From Planctomycetaceae bacterium (GTDB lineage Bacteria > Planctomycetota > Planctomycetia > Pirellulales > Pirellulaceae): a stretch of 64,000 nucleotides of DNA. Positions 20,758-30,395 of this stretch are shown piece by piece. Position 1 is the stretch's first letter. Every line of letters starts with the position of its first letter. Made by a program: the position numbers and the translations under genes. Location: assembly GCA_002724245.1 (NCBI GenBank), contig PBOG01000004.1, positions 35,296 through 99,295 of the forward strand. Direction: 5' to 3'. The notes beneath the pieces are model-generated. The model was not told the origin of the DNA and did not search any database. It saw only the letters and a program-made list of their open reading frames with translations.

Positions 20758-22194
20758 CTAGCTGGCTGGCAACATCTCGTCAGGCACCTGGTAAGCTCGC
20801 GACCGAAACAGAAAATCAATGATACTGCCCTCGTGAGGTTGTAACCAATTAAGTTTGGTCGTCGGAATAGCACCAATATTCAAGCGATCGATGTGGGTCG
20901 CGTTCGTCGCGGCGCGGATCAACGATTCATTCTTCGTGATCACGGTACCTACCAGCGTCGGCCCGATGCGCGACAACATTTGATCTTCTGGACACTCAAC
21001 TACTGTCGAAAACGGGAACATATACTCCTTCTTGGCGATTTCGTTGTCCGGCGACTCGCAATGGACAATCATCGGGCGCAAGTAAGCACACCGTTCCTGT
21101 TCGACAAGCCGCTCTCCATGCTGCTCTGTCAGGTGAGTAACCCCGGCTTCCTTCAGATCGCTTTCGATCATGCCCCACACCGCGGCGGCCATTCCCGGTA
21201 CAGTAAACGCGGCCAGGCCCGCCTCTGGATCACTCGGTGGTTTGGCCTCGATCGGTCCAATTCGCTCTGCTAATGCAGCAGCGATTTCCTTGGTGTGTCG
21301 CGACGCCCACACACCAGAACAATTGATGCAACCCCGCCCACTGTTGATGTAAATACTCTCCGCCATCATGTCCACGTACTGTTCCCAGTCGTCGACCACG
21401 TCGTCCGCCAGCAGTATTTTCGAGAACCCGGGTCCGTGCGCCTGGACTTTCGGGTTGCCATGGTAGCGTTCGACAGTCGGTGTACCTCCGAAAATCATGG
21501 CCCGGTCGCACGACTCAAGAAGTGCCGCACCCGGTTCTGCTTCACCGGGGTACATGCAGAACGCTTCAGGTGGAATACCCGCCTCAATAAACGCAGCCAT
21601 CATCCGGTAAGGCGTCCATGGCTCCTGGGGACCAGGCTTCAGTACCAGCCCCAATTGCAGGGGAATCGCCGGCAACCACAACGTGTGAACGCCCGGAGAA
21701 TTGGAAGGCAAAACCGCACCCAAAACAGGGGACTGACACTGGTAGCTCACGACCACACCGCGGTCTTCGATGCCCCACCCGCGGGTGAGTACGTCCAGTG
21801 GCAAACCACGGGTCAAACAGTCCAGTATCTTGCCCATGTTCTTGAGCACGAACGAATTTTTTCCCATGTTCGCACGACACATGTGCTCGGGGAGCCCGGT
21901 CGTGGAAGATTGCTGGTGGGCAAACTCCTCTGGAGACTGCGTGCCGTTGCCAATCGCCAGGGTACCCGTCTCGTAGTGATCGCCGGCAACGCCAAGGCGC
22001 TCAATCAATTCCTCGCAGGAAAATTCCAGCAAGGCATCGCGGGCTTTTTGGGCATGCCGCATATCGCGTTTGATAATTCCACCATTGGCTTGATGGACCT
22101 TCGCGACCGGCTCACCCGTTGCGAAATGTTGGACGTCGGTCACTTCGAGTGACTCGTAAGGCTTACCCCATCGGATGACAGGAATTTCGAGCAC
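20758..22194 (-). CDS. Aldehyde dehydrogenase superfamily / LuxC-like acyl reductase
   Basis: GAVLPSNSPGVHTLWLPAIPLQLGLVLKPGPQEPWTP cofactor-region motif and putative catalytic Cys in YINSGRGCINCSGVWAS. Confidence 0.7.
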   Translation of the reverse strand: MLEIPVIRWGKPYESLEVTDVQHFATGEPVAKVHQANGGIIKRDMRHAQKARDALLEFSCEELIERLGVAGDHYETGTLAIGNGTQSPEEFAHQQSSTTGLPEHMCRANMGKNSFVLKNMGKILDCLTRGLPLDVLTRGWGIEDRGVVVSYQCQSPVLGAVLPSNSPGVHTLWLPAIPLQLGLVLKPGPQEPWTPYRMMAAFIEAGIPPEAFCMYPGEAEPGAALLESCDRAMIFGGTPTVERYHGNPKVQAHGPGFSKILLADDVVDDWEQYVDMMAESIYINSGRGCINCSGVWASRHTKEIAAALAERIGPIEAKPPSDPEAGLAAFTVPGMAAAVWGMIESDLKEAGVTHLTEQHGERLVEQERCAYLRPMIVHCESPDNEIAKKEYMFPFSTVVECPEDQMLSRIGPTLVGTVITKNESLIRAATNATHIDRLNIGAIPTTKLNWLQPHEGSIIDFLFRSRAYQVPDEMLPAS

Positions 22195-22295
22195 GGCAAT
22201 TTCTCCTGCAGGACCGGTTGCAAATCAACCCGGTTCTCGAATGATCTGAAACAGCCAACATCGCGGCGCATGACGCCCGCTTGTTGCACTGCCGT

Positions 22296-23423
22296 TTAAT
22301 ACACGCCAACGGTCGTCTGTGAAGCGAAACCGTGGAACGGACGCACTCCACTAACTCCATACCAAGGATACAGATCAAAGGGTGCTTCCCGCTCACCCTC
22401 ATCACGTTCCAGAAAGCCCGGCACAAAAAACTCTTTCGTAAGGGTTGTTAGTTTGACACGACCTGTTTCGCCAACCGGCACAACCTTGGTCGGGTCATCA
22501 AAGTCGACGACTTCCGTAACTGCCCTGGGTTGTGGAGCGTAATAGCTGATCTTGTAGTCCTCTGCCGCGGTCACGGGCTTGCTACAAGCCAGACCCATCA
22601 ATGTATTGCCGTAGGTCGGGGTCATGTAGATGCCACTCTCTGCGGGCGGGCCCCCGAAAAATTCTTCGATGCAGAATCGCGTCCACTGCGGCGTGAACTC
22701 CGTGCCCCCAGAAAAAATTCCGGTAATGCCAGTATCGGCAAACGACTGCCCCTTCTCCTCCAGCGCGTTGCAGAGGGATTCCAGCAGTTTGGGAGTCGCA
22801 AACAAACACTTGATATCGTGGCCGGCAGATAACACGGTGAGTGCCTGGTCGATGCAGTGTTTCTTGTACTCCTCCAAGTGCTCCATCCAGCCTTTCTTGA
22901 TCAACTTGACAACCCAACGTGGGTCCAGGTCGATGCAGAAGCAGATCCCACCACGAAACTGGCACAGATGCTCCACTGCCAATCGCAGCCGTCGAGGGCC
23001 GGAAGGTCCCAGCATCAGCCAATTGGAGCCTTTCGGGAAATACTCATCCGGTAACGTCTCACTGAACATCTCGTAGTCGATGCGAAAGTCGTCAATCACC
23101 ATACGGCTTTTAGGAATTCCAGTCGTTCCGCCAGTCTCAAAGACATAGGTCGGTTTTCCATCCAGACCCTTGGGAACCCAGCGGCGAATCGGCCCACCGC
23201 GCAACCATTCGTCTTCGAAGAGAGGAAACTTCTTCAGATCGTCAAATTCTTTGACGTCCGTAAGCGGATCAAAATCCAACTCAGCCTTTTTTTCCAGCCA
23301 GAAAGGACTGCCCGTTGACGGGTGGAAATGCCACTGAACGATTTCAACCGTATGCGCATCGAGCCGGGCCTTGGCCTCCTGCTGCTGGACTTCCAGGTTG
23401 GCGGCTGTTGAATCGGTCGTCAT
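22296..23423 (-). CDS. LuxE/PaaK-like AMP-forming acyl-activating enzyme (short, 375 aa)
   Basis: FETGGTTGIPKSRMV adenylation loop; GIFSGGTEFTPQWTRFCIEEFF; YMTPTYGNTLMGLA. Confidence 0.7.
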   Translation of the reverse strand: MTTDSTAANLEVQQQEAKARLDAHTVEIVQWHFHPSTGSPFWLEKKAELDFDPLTDVKEFDDLKKFPLFEDEWLRGGPIRRWVPKGLDGKPTYVFETGGTTGIPKSRMVIDDFRIDYEMFSETLPDEYFPKGSNWLMLGPSGPRRLRLAVEHLCQFRGGICFCIDLDPRWVVKLIKKGWMEHLEEYKKHCIDQALTVLSAGHDIKCLFATPKLLESLCNALEEKGQSFADTGITGIFSGGTEFTPQWTRFCIEEFFGGPPAESGIYMTPTYGNTLMGLACSKPVTAAEDYKISYYAPQPRAVTEVVDFDDPTKVVPVGETGRVKLTTLTKEFFVPGFLERDEGEREAPFDLYPWYGVSGVRPFHGFASQTTVGVY

Positions 23424-23639
23424 ACAGCAATCCCTTGAAAAACGTGGTTAATTTGAAAGAGCTTCTACCCCGCACAATTCTCATGCACACGCGTGGGGAA
23501 CCAGACCCGCCAAAATACCCCAGCTGAGGGCGAAAGACAACCACGCCAGACTGGCCGCACCGCAACGAAACCACCCGCCTTCGCGGAGTCCCTGCCAGGG
23601 TCCAGAAACCTCGTCCGAGCAGACGTTCTCTACACGACG

Positions 23640-26543
23640 CTAATTACACGGTGCAATTTGCACCGCACAGAATTTGAATTCGGGAATCTTCCCGTATGGA
23701 TCCAAAGCGTCGTTCGTCAAGACGTTTGCCGCCGCTTCACGAAAATGGAACGGGATGAAGACACTCCCCGGTTCAATGGTTCGATCGGCACGGGCTGCCA
23801 GTTCAATCTCCCCACGCCGGCTACTGATGCGCACTCGATCGCCAGACGTAATGTCCAAAACCTCTAAATCGCTGGGGTGTATCGCTGCGAACGCAGCCGG
23901 CTCCAATTGCGACAAAGCAGAACTACGGCGCGTCATGCTACCCGTGTGCCAGTGCTCCAGGACTCGACCCGTATTCAACACAAAGGGAAATTCCCTGTCC
24001 GGCAATTCCTCCGCGGGTTGATAATGACAGGGTACAAATGCGCCTCTACCAGAGGCTGTGGGAAACGCCTCGGTAAACAGAATCGGTGTCCCATCGTCCG
24101 TCGCGGGATTCGGACAGGGCCAGAGTTTGCCAGTCTCTCCCAGGTTGTCGTGCGACAACGTCTGGTAATTCTGTGTTAGTGAGGCAAATTCCTGAAAGAC
24201 ATCCGCCACGGTGGCATAGTCCATCGAAAGACCCAGACGCCGTCCCAGATCACAGAGGATCAACCAATCTTCCCGCGCCGCACCTGGAGTCTGCAGAACT
24301 GCCCGACCCAACTGCACGCGGCGATCGGTGTTGGTATAGGTACCCGTTTTCTCCAGATAGCTGCTCGCGGGAAAAATGACATCTGCAAACTCCGCTGTCT
24401 CGGTCAAGAAAATATCTTGTACGACGAGAAAGTCGAGACGGCTTAGGGCCTGGCGGACCTTGTTCAGGTTTGGATCGGAGATAAATGGATTCTCCCCCAG
24501 GATGTACATCCCACGTATCTCTCGCGCCAACGCAGCCTGCATAATTTCCACGACGGTCAGGCCCGGCTGATCATCCAGTGGTTTTCCCCAGGCATGAGAG
24601 AAGCGATCTCGCACCGCTCCATCAGTCACTGCCTGATAATCCGGATAGACCATGGGAATCAAACCCGCGTCGCTGGCCCCCTGAACGTTGTTCTGGCCGC
24701 GCAATGGATGGAGCCCCGTTCCCGGACGACCTATGTTCCCTGTCATCAGACACAGAGAAATCAAGCACCGCGCGTTGTCAGTACCTGTCGTATGTTGCGA
24801 AATACCCATACCCCAGAAAACCAACATGCTGCCGGCCGTTCCAATCGTCCGGGCGACATGCTCAATCTCCGCCACGGGGACACCGCAAACGGAAGCCACT
24901 TGATGTGGTGCATAGTTCTCGAGCACCATCTCTCGCAGACCATCAAACCCCTCGGTTCGCGCATTAATGAAATCCGCGTCGACCAGGTCTTCACGAATCA
25001 GCACATGCATCAAGGCATTGTAAAACGCCACGTCGGTGCCGGGACGGATGCGCACAAAATGGTCCGCAAAATCAGTCAACGGGTGCGACCGAACATCGAC
25101 AACAATCAGTTTTGTACCGCGTTTGGCAGCTTGCTTGATGAAAGTCGCGGCCACCGGATGGTTCGCCGTGGTATTCGATCCAGTCACCAGCGCAACGTCA
25201 CTACGGGCCACGTCGGCGAAAACATTAGTTACAGCGCCCGACCCGATCGTCTCCATCAATGCAGCCACCGAAGAGGCATGGCACAATCGAGTACAGTGGT
25301 CCACATTATTGGTACCCAGACCAGCGCGAATCAGTTTCTGAAAGAGGTACGCTTCCTCGTTGGAACATTTGGCCGACCCAAAACCGGCCAGTGCAGGACT
25401 GCCGTATTCTGAGCGGATCGCGAGCAGCCGATTGGCAACCAGGTCCAACGCTTCTTCCCAAGTCGCCTCTCGAAACGCCGGCAACACTTCATCGTAGTCA
25501 ACAATACCTCCCGGCTTGCGACGACGAGATTCCGTGGAGCCTGCAACTTCGGATGACAACGGGCCTTTGGGGTAAGCGTCCTCCCGACGAATCAACGGCT
25601 GTGTTAACCGCTGTGAATGGGTGGCGTAGTCCCAGCCATAGCGACCTTTAACGCACAACCGCCCCTGGTTCACCGGGCTGGTACGGCCCTCCGCGAAAAC
25701 AATTTGCGGAGGCGGATCGCAATGCGAATCTTCCGCAGTCAATCGTGGCTGGTGTGGAGGCGGTGCAGGCGACGGTGCCGTGGGAGCCGTGTGGAACGTC
25801 ACTGCACAACCGACGCCACAATAAGGGCAAACACTGTCTACTGGCGTTAACTGGTCACGTGGAGCCAGCGGCAACGTAACAACCCTGTCGGTCAATGCGC
25901 CGGTGGGGCACGCGGCAGCACACTGGCCACAGGCAACACAGGTACTACTCCCCATCGGTGCATCAAGGTCGAAGGCAATTTGTGCGGCAAATCCCTTTCC
26001 GGTTCTGCCGATCACTTCATTGGATTGGACTTCATCACAGGCGCGAATGCAGCGATCACACATGATGCACGCCTGATGGTCAACCGCGATCACCGGTGAG
26101 GAGAGATCGGTCGGTCGACGTATTGACTCGCTCACCGAGTGCCCCGGCAATGCAGACTCGACAACCACTGTGGCGTCTTTCGCTAACAGACCGTAGGCAC
26201 GGCCCAACGCCTCCAGCTCACAATCCGCCGTGGTCTGCTCGCGGTCACAGGGCAGGGGGTGTTCACGCAACAACAACTCCAGCAGTTTGCGACGGTGCGC
26301 TCGGACGCGGTCGGAATTCGTCTCTACCTCCATGCCTGCTTCGCACGCTCGTACACAAGACGCCGCCAATACGCGCTCACCTACGTCGACCACACACATT
26401 CGGCAAACGCCAACTGGTGTCACGTCCGGCTGATGACAAAGCGAGGGAATCTCAATACCACTCCGCTGGGCGGCTTCCCAAATCGTCGTCCCGGTGGGCA
26501 TTTCAATGGTGTGTCCGTCGAGGACCAGTTGAACACTCGACAT
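23640..26543 (-). CDS. NAD-dependent formate dehydrogenase, molybdopterin alpha subunit with NuoG-like Fe-S N-terminus
   Basis: N-terminal 2Fe-2S/His-Cys Fe-S region, two 4Fe-4S motifs (CIMCDRCIRACDE; CVACGQCAAACP), CPYCGVGC motif, DHCTRLCHASSVAAL catalytic-Cys motif, MGNIGRPGTGLHPLRGQNNVQG. Confidence 0.9.
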   Translation of the reverse strand: MSSVQLVLDGHTIEMPTGTTIWEAAQRSGIEIPSLCHQPDVTPVGVCRMCVVDVGERVLAASCVRACEAGMEVETNSDRVRAHRRKLLELLLREHPLPCDREQTTADCELEALGRAYGLLAKDATVVVESALPGHSVSESIRRPTDLSSPVIAVDHQACIMCDRCIRACDEVQSNEVIGRTGKGFAAQIAFDLDAPMGSSTCVACGQCAAACPTGALTDRVVTLPLAPRDQLTPVDSVCPYCGVGCAVTFHTAPTAPSPAPPPHQPRLTAEDSHCDPPPQIVFAEGRTSPVNQGRLCVKGRYGWDYATHSQRLTQPLIRREDAYPKGPLSSEVAGSTESRRRKPGGIVDYDEVLPAFREATWEEALDLVANRLLAIRSEYGSPALAGFGSAKCSNEEAYLFQKLIRAGLGTNNVDHCTRLCHASSVAALMETIGSGAVTNVFADVARSDVALVTGSNTTANHPVAATFIKQAAKRGTKLIVVDVRSHPLTDFADHFVRIRPGTDVAFYNALMHVLIREDLVDADFINARTEGFDGLREMVLENYAPHQVASVCGVPVAEIEHVARTIGTAGSMLVFWGMGISQHTTGTDNARCLISLCLMTGNIGRPGTGLHPLRGQNNVQGASDAGLIPMVYPDYQAVTDGAVRDRFSHAWGKPLDDQPGLTVVEIMQAALAREIRGMYILGENPFISDPNLNKVRQALSRLDFLVVQDIFLTETAEFADVIFPASSYLEKTGTYTNTDRRVQLGRAVLQTPGAAREDWLILCDLGRRLGLSMDYATVADVFQEFASLTQNYQTLSHDNLGETGKLWPCPNPATDDGTPILFTEAFPTASGRGAFVPCHYQPAEELPDREFPFVLNTGRVLEHWHTGSMTRRSSALSQLEPAAFAAIHPSDLEVLDITSGDRVRISSRRGEIELAARADRTIEPGSVFIPFHFREAAANVLTNDALDPYGKIPEFKFCAVQIAPCN

Positions 26544-26553
26544 CCGGCGCTCC

Positions 26554-28269
26554 TCAGCGGGGAATGGCTTCAGGAAAATGACGGAGCATTGACTCGATCG
26601 GGTTCAAAGCGACCTGACCCAACCCGCAAATTGAGGTTTGTTGAAGGGTTTCAGCAAGTGGGGTCAATTCACTCAAGGCATCCGTCGGAACGTCCCCTTG
26701 CGACACTCCTTCCAGCAAATCCACTGCGTAGCGACTGCCCAGTCGGCAAGGCACGCATTTCCCGCACGATTCGTTGCGAAAAAAACGAACCAGGTTCGTC
26801 GCCAGTGCAAACAGGTCCCGTTCGGCACCAAAAACCATCACGGCACCAGTTCCCAGCATGCTTCCCGCATCCCGCATGGCAGTAAAATCAAGCGGTGTTT
26901 GGACCGCCGCAGCGGGCAGAAAATTAGAACTGGCACCACCAGGGAGAAAGGCTTTCAAAGCACTGCCGTCACACATCCCGCCGGCCAAATCAATTAACTC
27001 CGCGACTGTCATACCAACCGGGATTTCATAAACCCCCGGCCGCTGGATATCTCCAGAAATCGAAACAAACTTGAGTCCCCAGAAGTCATCTTTTCCGGCA
27101 TCGCGCCACCACTCACTGCCGTGGTGCACAATAGCCGTCGCCAGTGCCAGCGTCTCCACATTGTTGATCAGTGTCGGACAGCCGTGCAAACCGCTGGTGC
27201 TGGGATAAGGGGGCTTGTTGCGTGGTTCTCCACGTTTGTCTTCCAGGGCCTCCAGCAGCGCCGTCTCTTCGCCCAGAATATACCCTCCTGGAGAGACGAA
27301 CACCTCGATCTCGAAAGCCCTTCCGGTACCGGCTGCATTGGCACCCAGGATGCCCTGACGGCGCGCTGTCTGAATTGCTTGCTCGAGCGCGAATTGCTCA
27401 CGCTGATACTCATGTCGGAGGTAAATAATGCCGTGCTGGGCACCCACCGTCAGCGCGCCCAGTAGCATGCCCTCAATCACCAAGTGGGGCAACTCCTCGA
27501 GAATCACGCGGTCTTTGAATGTTCCCGGTTCGCTCTCGTCAGCATTGCAAATCAAATACTTGACAGGACCGGCAGCATCCGCGACAGCGGACCATTTACG
27601 GGCAGTCGAAAAACCGGCGCCTCCCATCCCACAGAGACCACTGTCCGTTAACCGCTCTAAACACGTCGCGGCAATCGTCGCCGGGTCCGCCGACAGCGCG
27701 CGCAGCGTTGTGTAGTGCATCGTAGGATCCGCATACGGATCGCACTTCCAGCGCCGAGATTTCGGCGCCAGCGGCTGCTGTGGGGTCGTGTCTGGTCGCT
27801 CCAGGTCGGCTGCCAGCTGCACTGCGTCAACCAGATTAGCCGGCGCCACAGGTACATGGTTAATGGCACCCGCCGGCGCTGAGTCGCACCGCCCCAGACA
27901 AGACACTTCCTGAATCTCGACGTCGTCACTGTCGTCCCAGCGCGCCATCAGTTCCTGACAACGCTGGGATCCACCTGCCATGGCACAGATTACGTCTCGG
28001 CAAATTTCAACCGTGGCGCCAGGCGGCGGCGTCCGCCGAAAGGCAGGATAGAAACTGACAAGGCCCTCGAGGTGGTAAAGGGGCACGCCACGCGCTGCTG
28101 ACAACGCGCGGAGCTGATCCTCGTGGAGGTAACCTCGCTCACGCTGAATCTGAATTAGCTCGCGAAGAAGTTCCAACAGTTCCTCGAAGGTAGAGACTGA
28201 CGCTTGTTCTCCCGCCGCCACGATCCGTACCGGGCGACAGAAGCGGGACCCACCCGCAAACGATACCAC
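26554..28269 (-). CDS. Formate dehydrogenase NADH-binding subunit, fused NuoE-like + NuoF-like
   Basis: NuoE-like 2Fe-2S N-terminus (ICRDVICAMAGG...VSCLGRCDSAPA) fused to NuoF-like LCGMGGAGFSTARKW, NADESEPGTFKDR, GGYILGEETALLEALEDKRGEPRNKPPYP, ESCGKCVPCRLG. Putative GTG start. Confidence 0.9.
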   Translation of the reverse strand: MVSFAGGSRFCRPVRIVAAGEQASVSTFEELLELLRELIQIQRERGYLHEDQLRALSAARGVPLYHLEGLVSFYPAFRRTPPPGATVEICRDVICAMAGGSQRCQELMARWDDSDDVEIQEVSCLGRCDSAPAGAINHVPVAPANLVDAVQLAADLERPDTTPQQPLAPKSRRWKCDPYADPTMHYTTLRALSADPATIAATCLERLTDSGLCGMGGAGFSTARKWSAVADAAGPVKYLICNADESEPGTFKDRVILEELPHLVIEGMLLGALTVGAQHGIIYLRHEYQREQFALEQAIQTARRQGILGANAAGTGRAFEIEVFVSPGGYILGEETALLEALEDKRGEPRNKPPYPSTSGLHGCPTLINNVETLALATAIVHHGSEWWRDAGKDDFWGLKFVSISGDIQRPGVYEIPVGMTVAELIDLAGGMCDGSALKAFLPGGASSNFLPAAAVQTPLDFTAMRDAGSMLGTGAVMVFGAERDLFALATNLVRFFRNESCGKCVPCRLGSRYAVDLLEGVSQGDVPTDALSELTPLAETLQQTSICGLGQVALNPIESMLRHFPEAIPR

Positions 28270-28322
28270 GTGACCGGTGGTCGCACATCATAACGCGCTC
28301 GGCGGTAGTGCGCAGCATGTCT

Positions 28323-28342
28323 CGGTTGCAGCGCTGCAACCG
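28323..28342. promoter_or_regulatory. 20-bp perfect palindrome CGGTTGCAGCGCTGCAACCG
   Basis: Direct reading; lies between the dehydrogenase (28471) and formate dehydrogenase (start 28269) genes. Regulatory role is inferred. Confidence 0.5.
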
Positions 28343-28470
28343 GGGAGTGTTGCCGCCAGCTGGCAATCACAGCTTTCATCCCAACGCACGGGAGATCACG
28401 TACCGAACCAGAGGGGGCCGGGGTACCAGTAGCCCACTCCCCTGGCAGTGGAATCGCAGCCGCTCAGGGC

Positions 28471-29418
28471 TTAGCCACCGGTCTGACTGAGTCTGTCCAG
28501 GACCGAGGTGAGCGTTTTTCGTAGGACCGTGGCACCCTGCCGCAATCCTTGCAATTCCTTGGGCCAGAGTTCGACCTCCAGGCGATCCACCACCCCTTCA
28601 CGACCGACAATCGTGGGAACGGAAAACGCCACATCGCGAATCCCATAGCAACCCGCTTGTACCGTCGACACCGGCAAGATTCGCCGTTGGTCCAGCGCGA
28701 CTGAATGGACGACGTCGCGAATCGCAACACCAACAGCAAATCCGGCGCCGCCTTTTTTTCCAATCACTTCGGCACCCGACCCTTTGGTGCGGTCGAAGAT
28801 CTGTGTTGCCGATTGTGCATTCCAGGCAGGGTATTTCTCCAGCGACAAGCCGGCTGCCGTGGCACTCGACCAGATCGGCACCATACTATCCCCATGCTCT
28901 CCGAGAATCAGTGCAGCCACTTGGGTGGGAGCCATTTCCAGTTCGCGTGCGATCAGACTACGAAAACGAATCGTATCCAGCTGCGTGCCCAATCCAATCA
29001 CTTGCTGCGGAGGCAGCGACAATCGCTCGGCAGCAATATACGTAAGAATGTCCACGGGATTCGAGACGACCAGCACCAGTGCGTCCGCTTTGGGACCAGC
29101 GCTGGAAATACCATCCAGAATGGAGACAAACAAATCGGTGTTGCGCTGGATTAAATCCAATCGGCTCTCATCCGGTTTGCGACGGGATCCCGCGGTCACA
29201 CAAATCACGTCACTATCTGGAATGTGCTCATAACTTCCGGATGAAATGACCTGGTCAGCGGTACTGGGTCCGCCGTGCAACAAATCAAGTGCCTGCCCTT
29301 CGGCCAGCTCCTGATTCACATCGACCAGAGCAATCTCTCGAACGACTTGCCCCATTTGCAATGCAAACGCTGCGCTCGACCCTACCAGACCACCGCCACC
29401 GATAATGCTAATTTTCAT
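28471..29418 (-). CDS. Lactate/malate dehydrogenase family protein (BMC locus)
   Basis: MKISIIGGGGLVGSSAAFAL, VTAGSRRKPDESRLDL, ILGEHGDSMVPIWSSA; start trimmed to ATG 29418. Confidence 0.9.
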   Translation of the reverse strand: MKISIIGGGGLVGSSAAFALQMGQVVREIALVDVNQELAEGQALDLLHGGPSTADQVISSGSYEHIPDSDVICVTAGSRRKPDESRLDLIQRNTDLFVSILDGISSAGPKADALVLVVSNPVDILTYIAAERLSLPPQQVIGLGTQLDTIRFRSLIARELEMAPTQVAALILGEHGDSMVPIWSSATAAGLSLEKYPAWNAQSATQIFDRTKGSGAEVIGKKGGAGFAVGVAIRDVVHSVALDQRRILPVSTVQAGCYGIRDVAFSVPTIVGREGVVDRLEVELWPKELQGLRQGATVLRKTLTSVLDRLSQTGG

Positions 29419-29518
29419 GATTTGTTCATCTTCTGTTGTGTGGATCCATTTCGATCTCAGCCGACAAGCACGAGTACGGGAAGCGATCAAGCGACCCTCA
29501 ACTCGCACTTCCTGCCAA

Positions 29519-30385
29519 TCATCGATTCTGCAACTCAGCCATCACCCGGTCGGTGATTTCCCGAATCAACACGTCTTGATCGGCGACTTTCTCGCCAGTC
29601 GGCTGCGCTGTAGCTGCCCCCGGCCCCATCGGAGGCGGCGCATCAAACACCCGACGTTCGACGCCGCTGGATTTCCAGCTGTCCCTAAAAATATCGTTGC
29701 CGCAAATATCACAGTCCTCGTACTCCTTGGTATTTCGTGGATCTCCGAAACCCCAAGTCTTCTTCAATTCCAGCAATTCACGCTCTTTCTCTTCGGTAAA
29801 GAAATTGACGCGGCCTAGCTGTTTTGCCAGCAGCAAAATTCGGCAGTACGCGTCCAGGATCTCGGTCCACCAATAGGCACGCTCAACCGTTTCCCCGTAA
29901 CTGACGGTACCATGATTCGCAAGGATAATGACGTTGGAACGTTCGACGAACGGGATAATGGTGTCGGCGAACTCTTGTCCACCTGGCGTTTCATAGCGTG
30001 TGATGGGGACATCCCCCAGAAAGACCTCCACTTCAGGCAGGATGCACTGGGGAATCGGTTCGCGGGCAATTGCAAATGCGGTCGCATGCGGCGGGTGGCA
30101 ATGCACCACACTCTTCAGCTCCGGACGCTGCTTGTAGATCTCCAGGTGTAACAGCGCCTCGCTGGAACGCTTCTTTCGGCCCGCTGTCTGATTGCCCTGC
30201 ATATCGATTGTGGCGATGTCATCGGGCTTCAAGAAACCTTTCGAGTGCATTGTGGGAGTACAAAGTACTTCGTGGTCACTGATGCGCACGGAGATGTTGC
30301 CGTCATTGGCTGCGGCAAATCCCTTGTTGTAGATGCGACGTCCAATTTCACAGATATCTTGTTTGGTCTTATGTACATTCATCAT
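29519..30385 (-). CDS. Class II aldolase (fuculose/rhamnulose-phosphate aldolase type) with C-terminal encapsulation-like helix
   Basis: AANDGNISVRI, SSEALLHLEIYKQRPELKSVVHCHPPHATAFA, NHGTVSYGETVERAYWWTEI; C-terminal tail DQDVLIREITDRVMAELQNR. Confidence 0.9.
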   Translation of the reverse strand: MMNVHKTKQDICEIGRRIYNKGFAAANDGNISVRISDHEVLCTPTMHSKGFLKPDDIATIDMQGNQTAGRKKRSSEALLHLEIYKQRPELKSVVHCHPPHATAFAIAREPIPQCILPEVEVFLGDVPITRYETPGGQEFADTIIPFVERSNVIILANHGTVSYGETVERAYWWTEILDAYCRILLLAKQLGRVNFFTEEKERELLELKKTWGFGDPRNTKEYEDCDICGNDIFRDSWKSSGVERRVFDAPPPMGPGAATAQPTGEKVADQDVLIREITDRVMAELQNR

Positions 30386-30395
30386 GAGTTGTCCG

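Noticed and set aside
23674-26997. Plus-strand ORFs opposite FdhA/FDH beta (for example 24594-25412)
   Set aside because: Antisense shadows of clearly homologous minus-strand genes.
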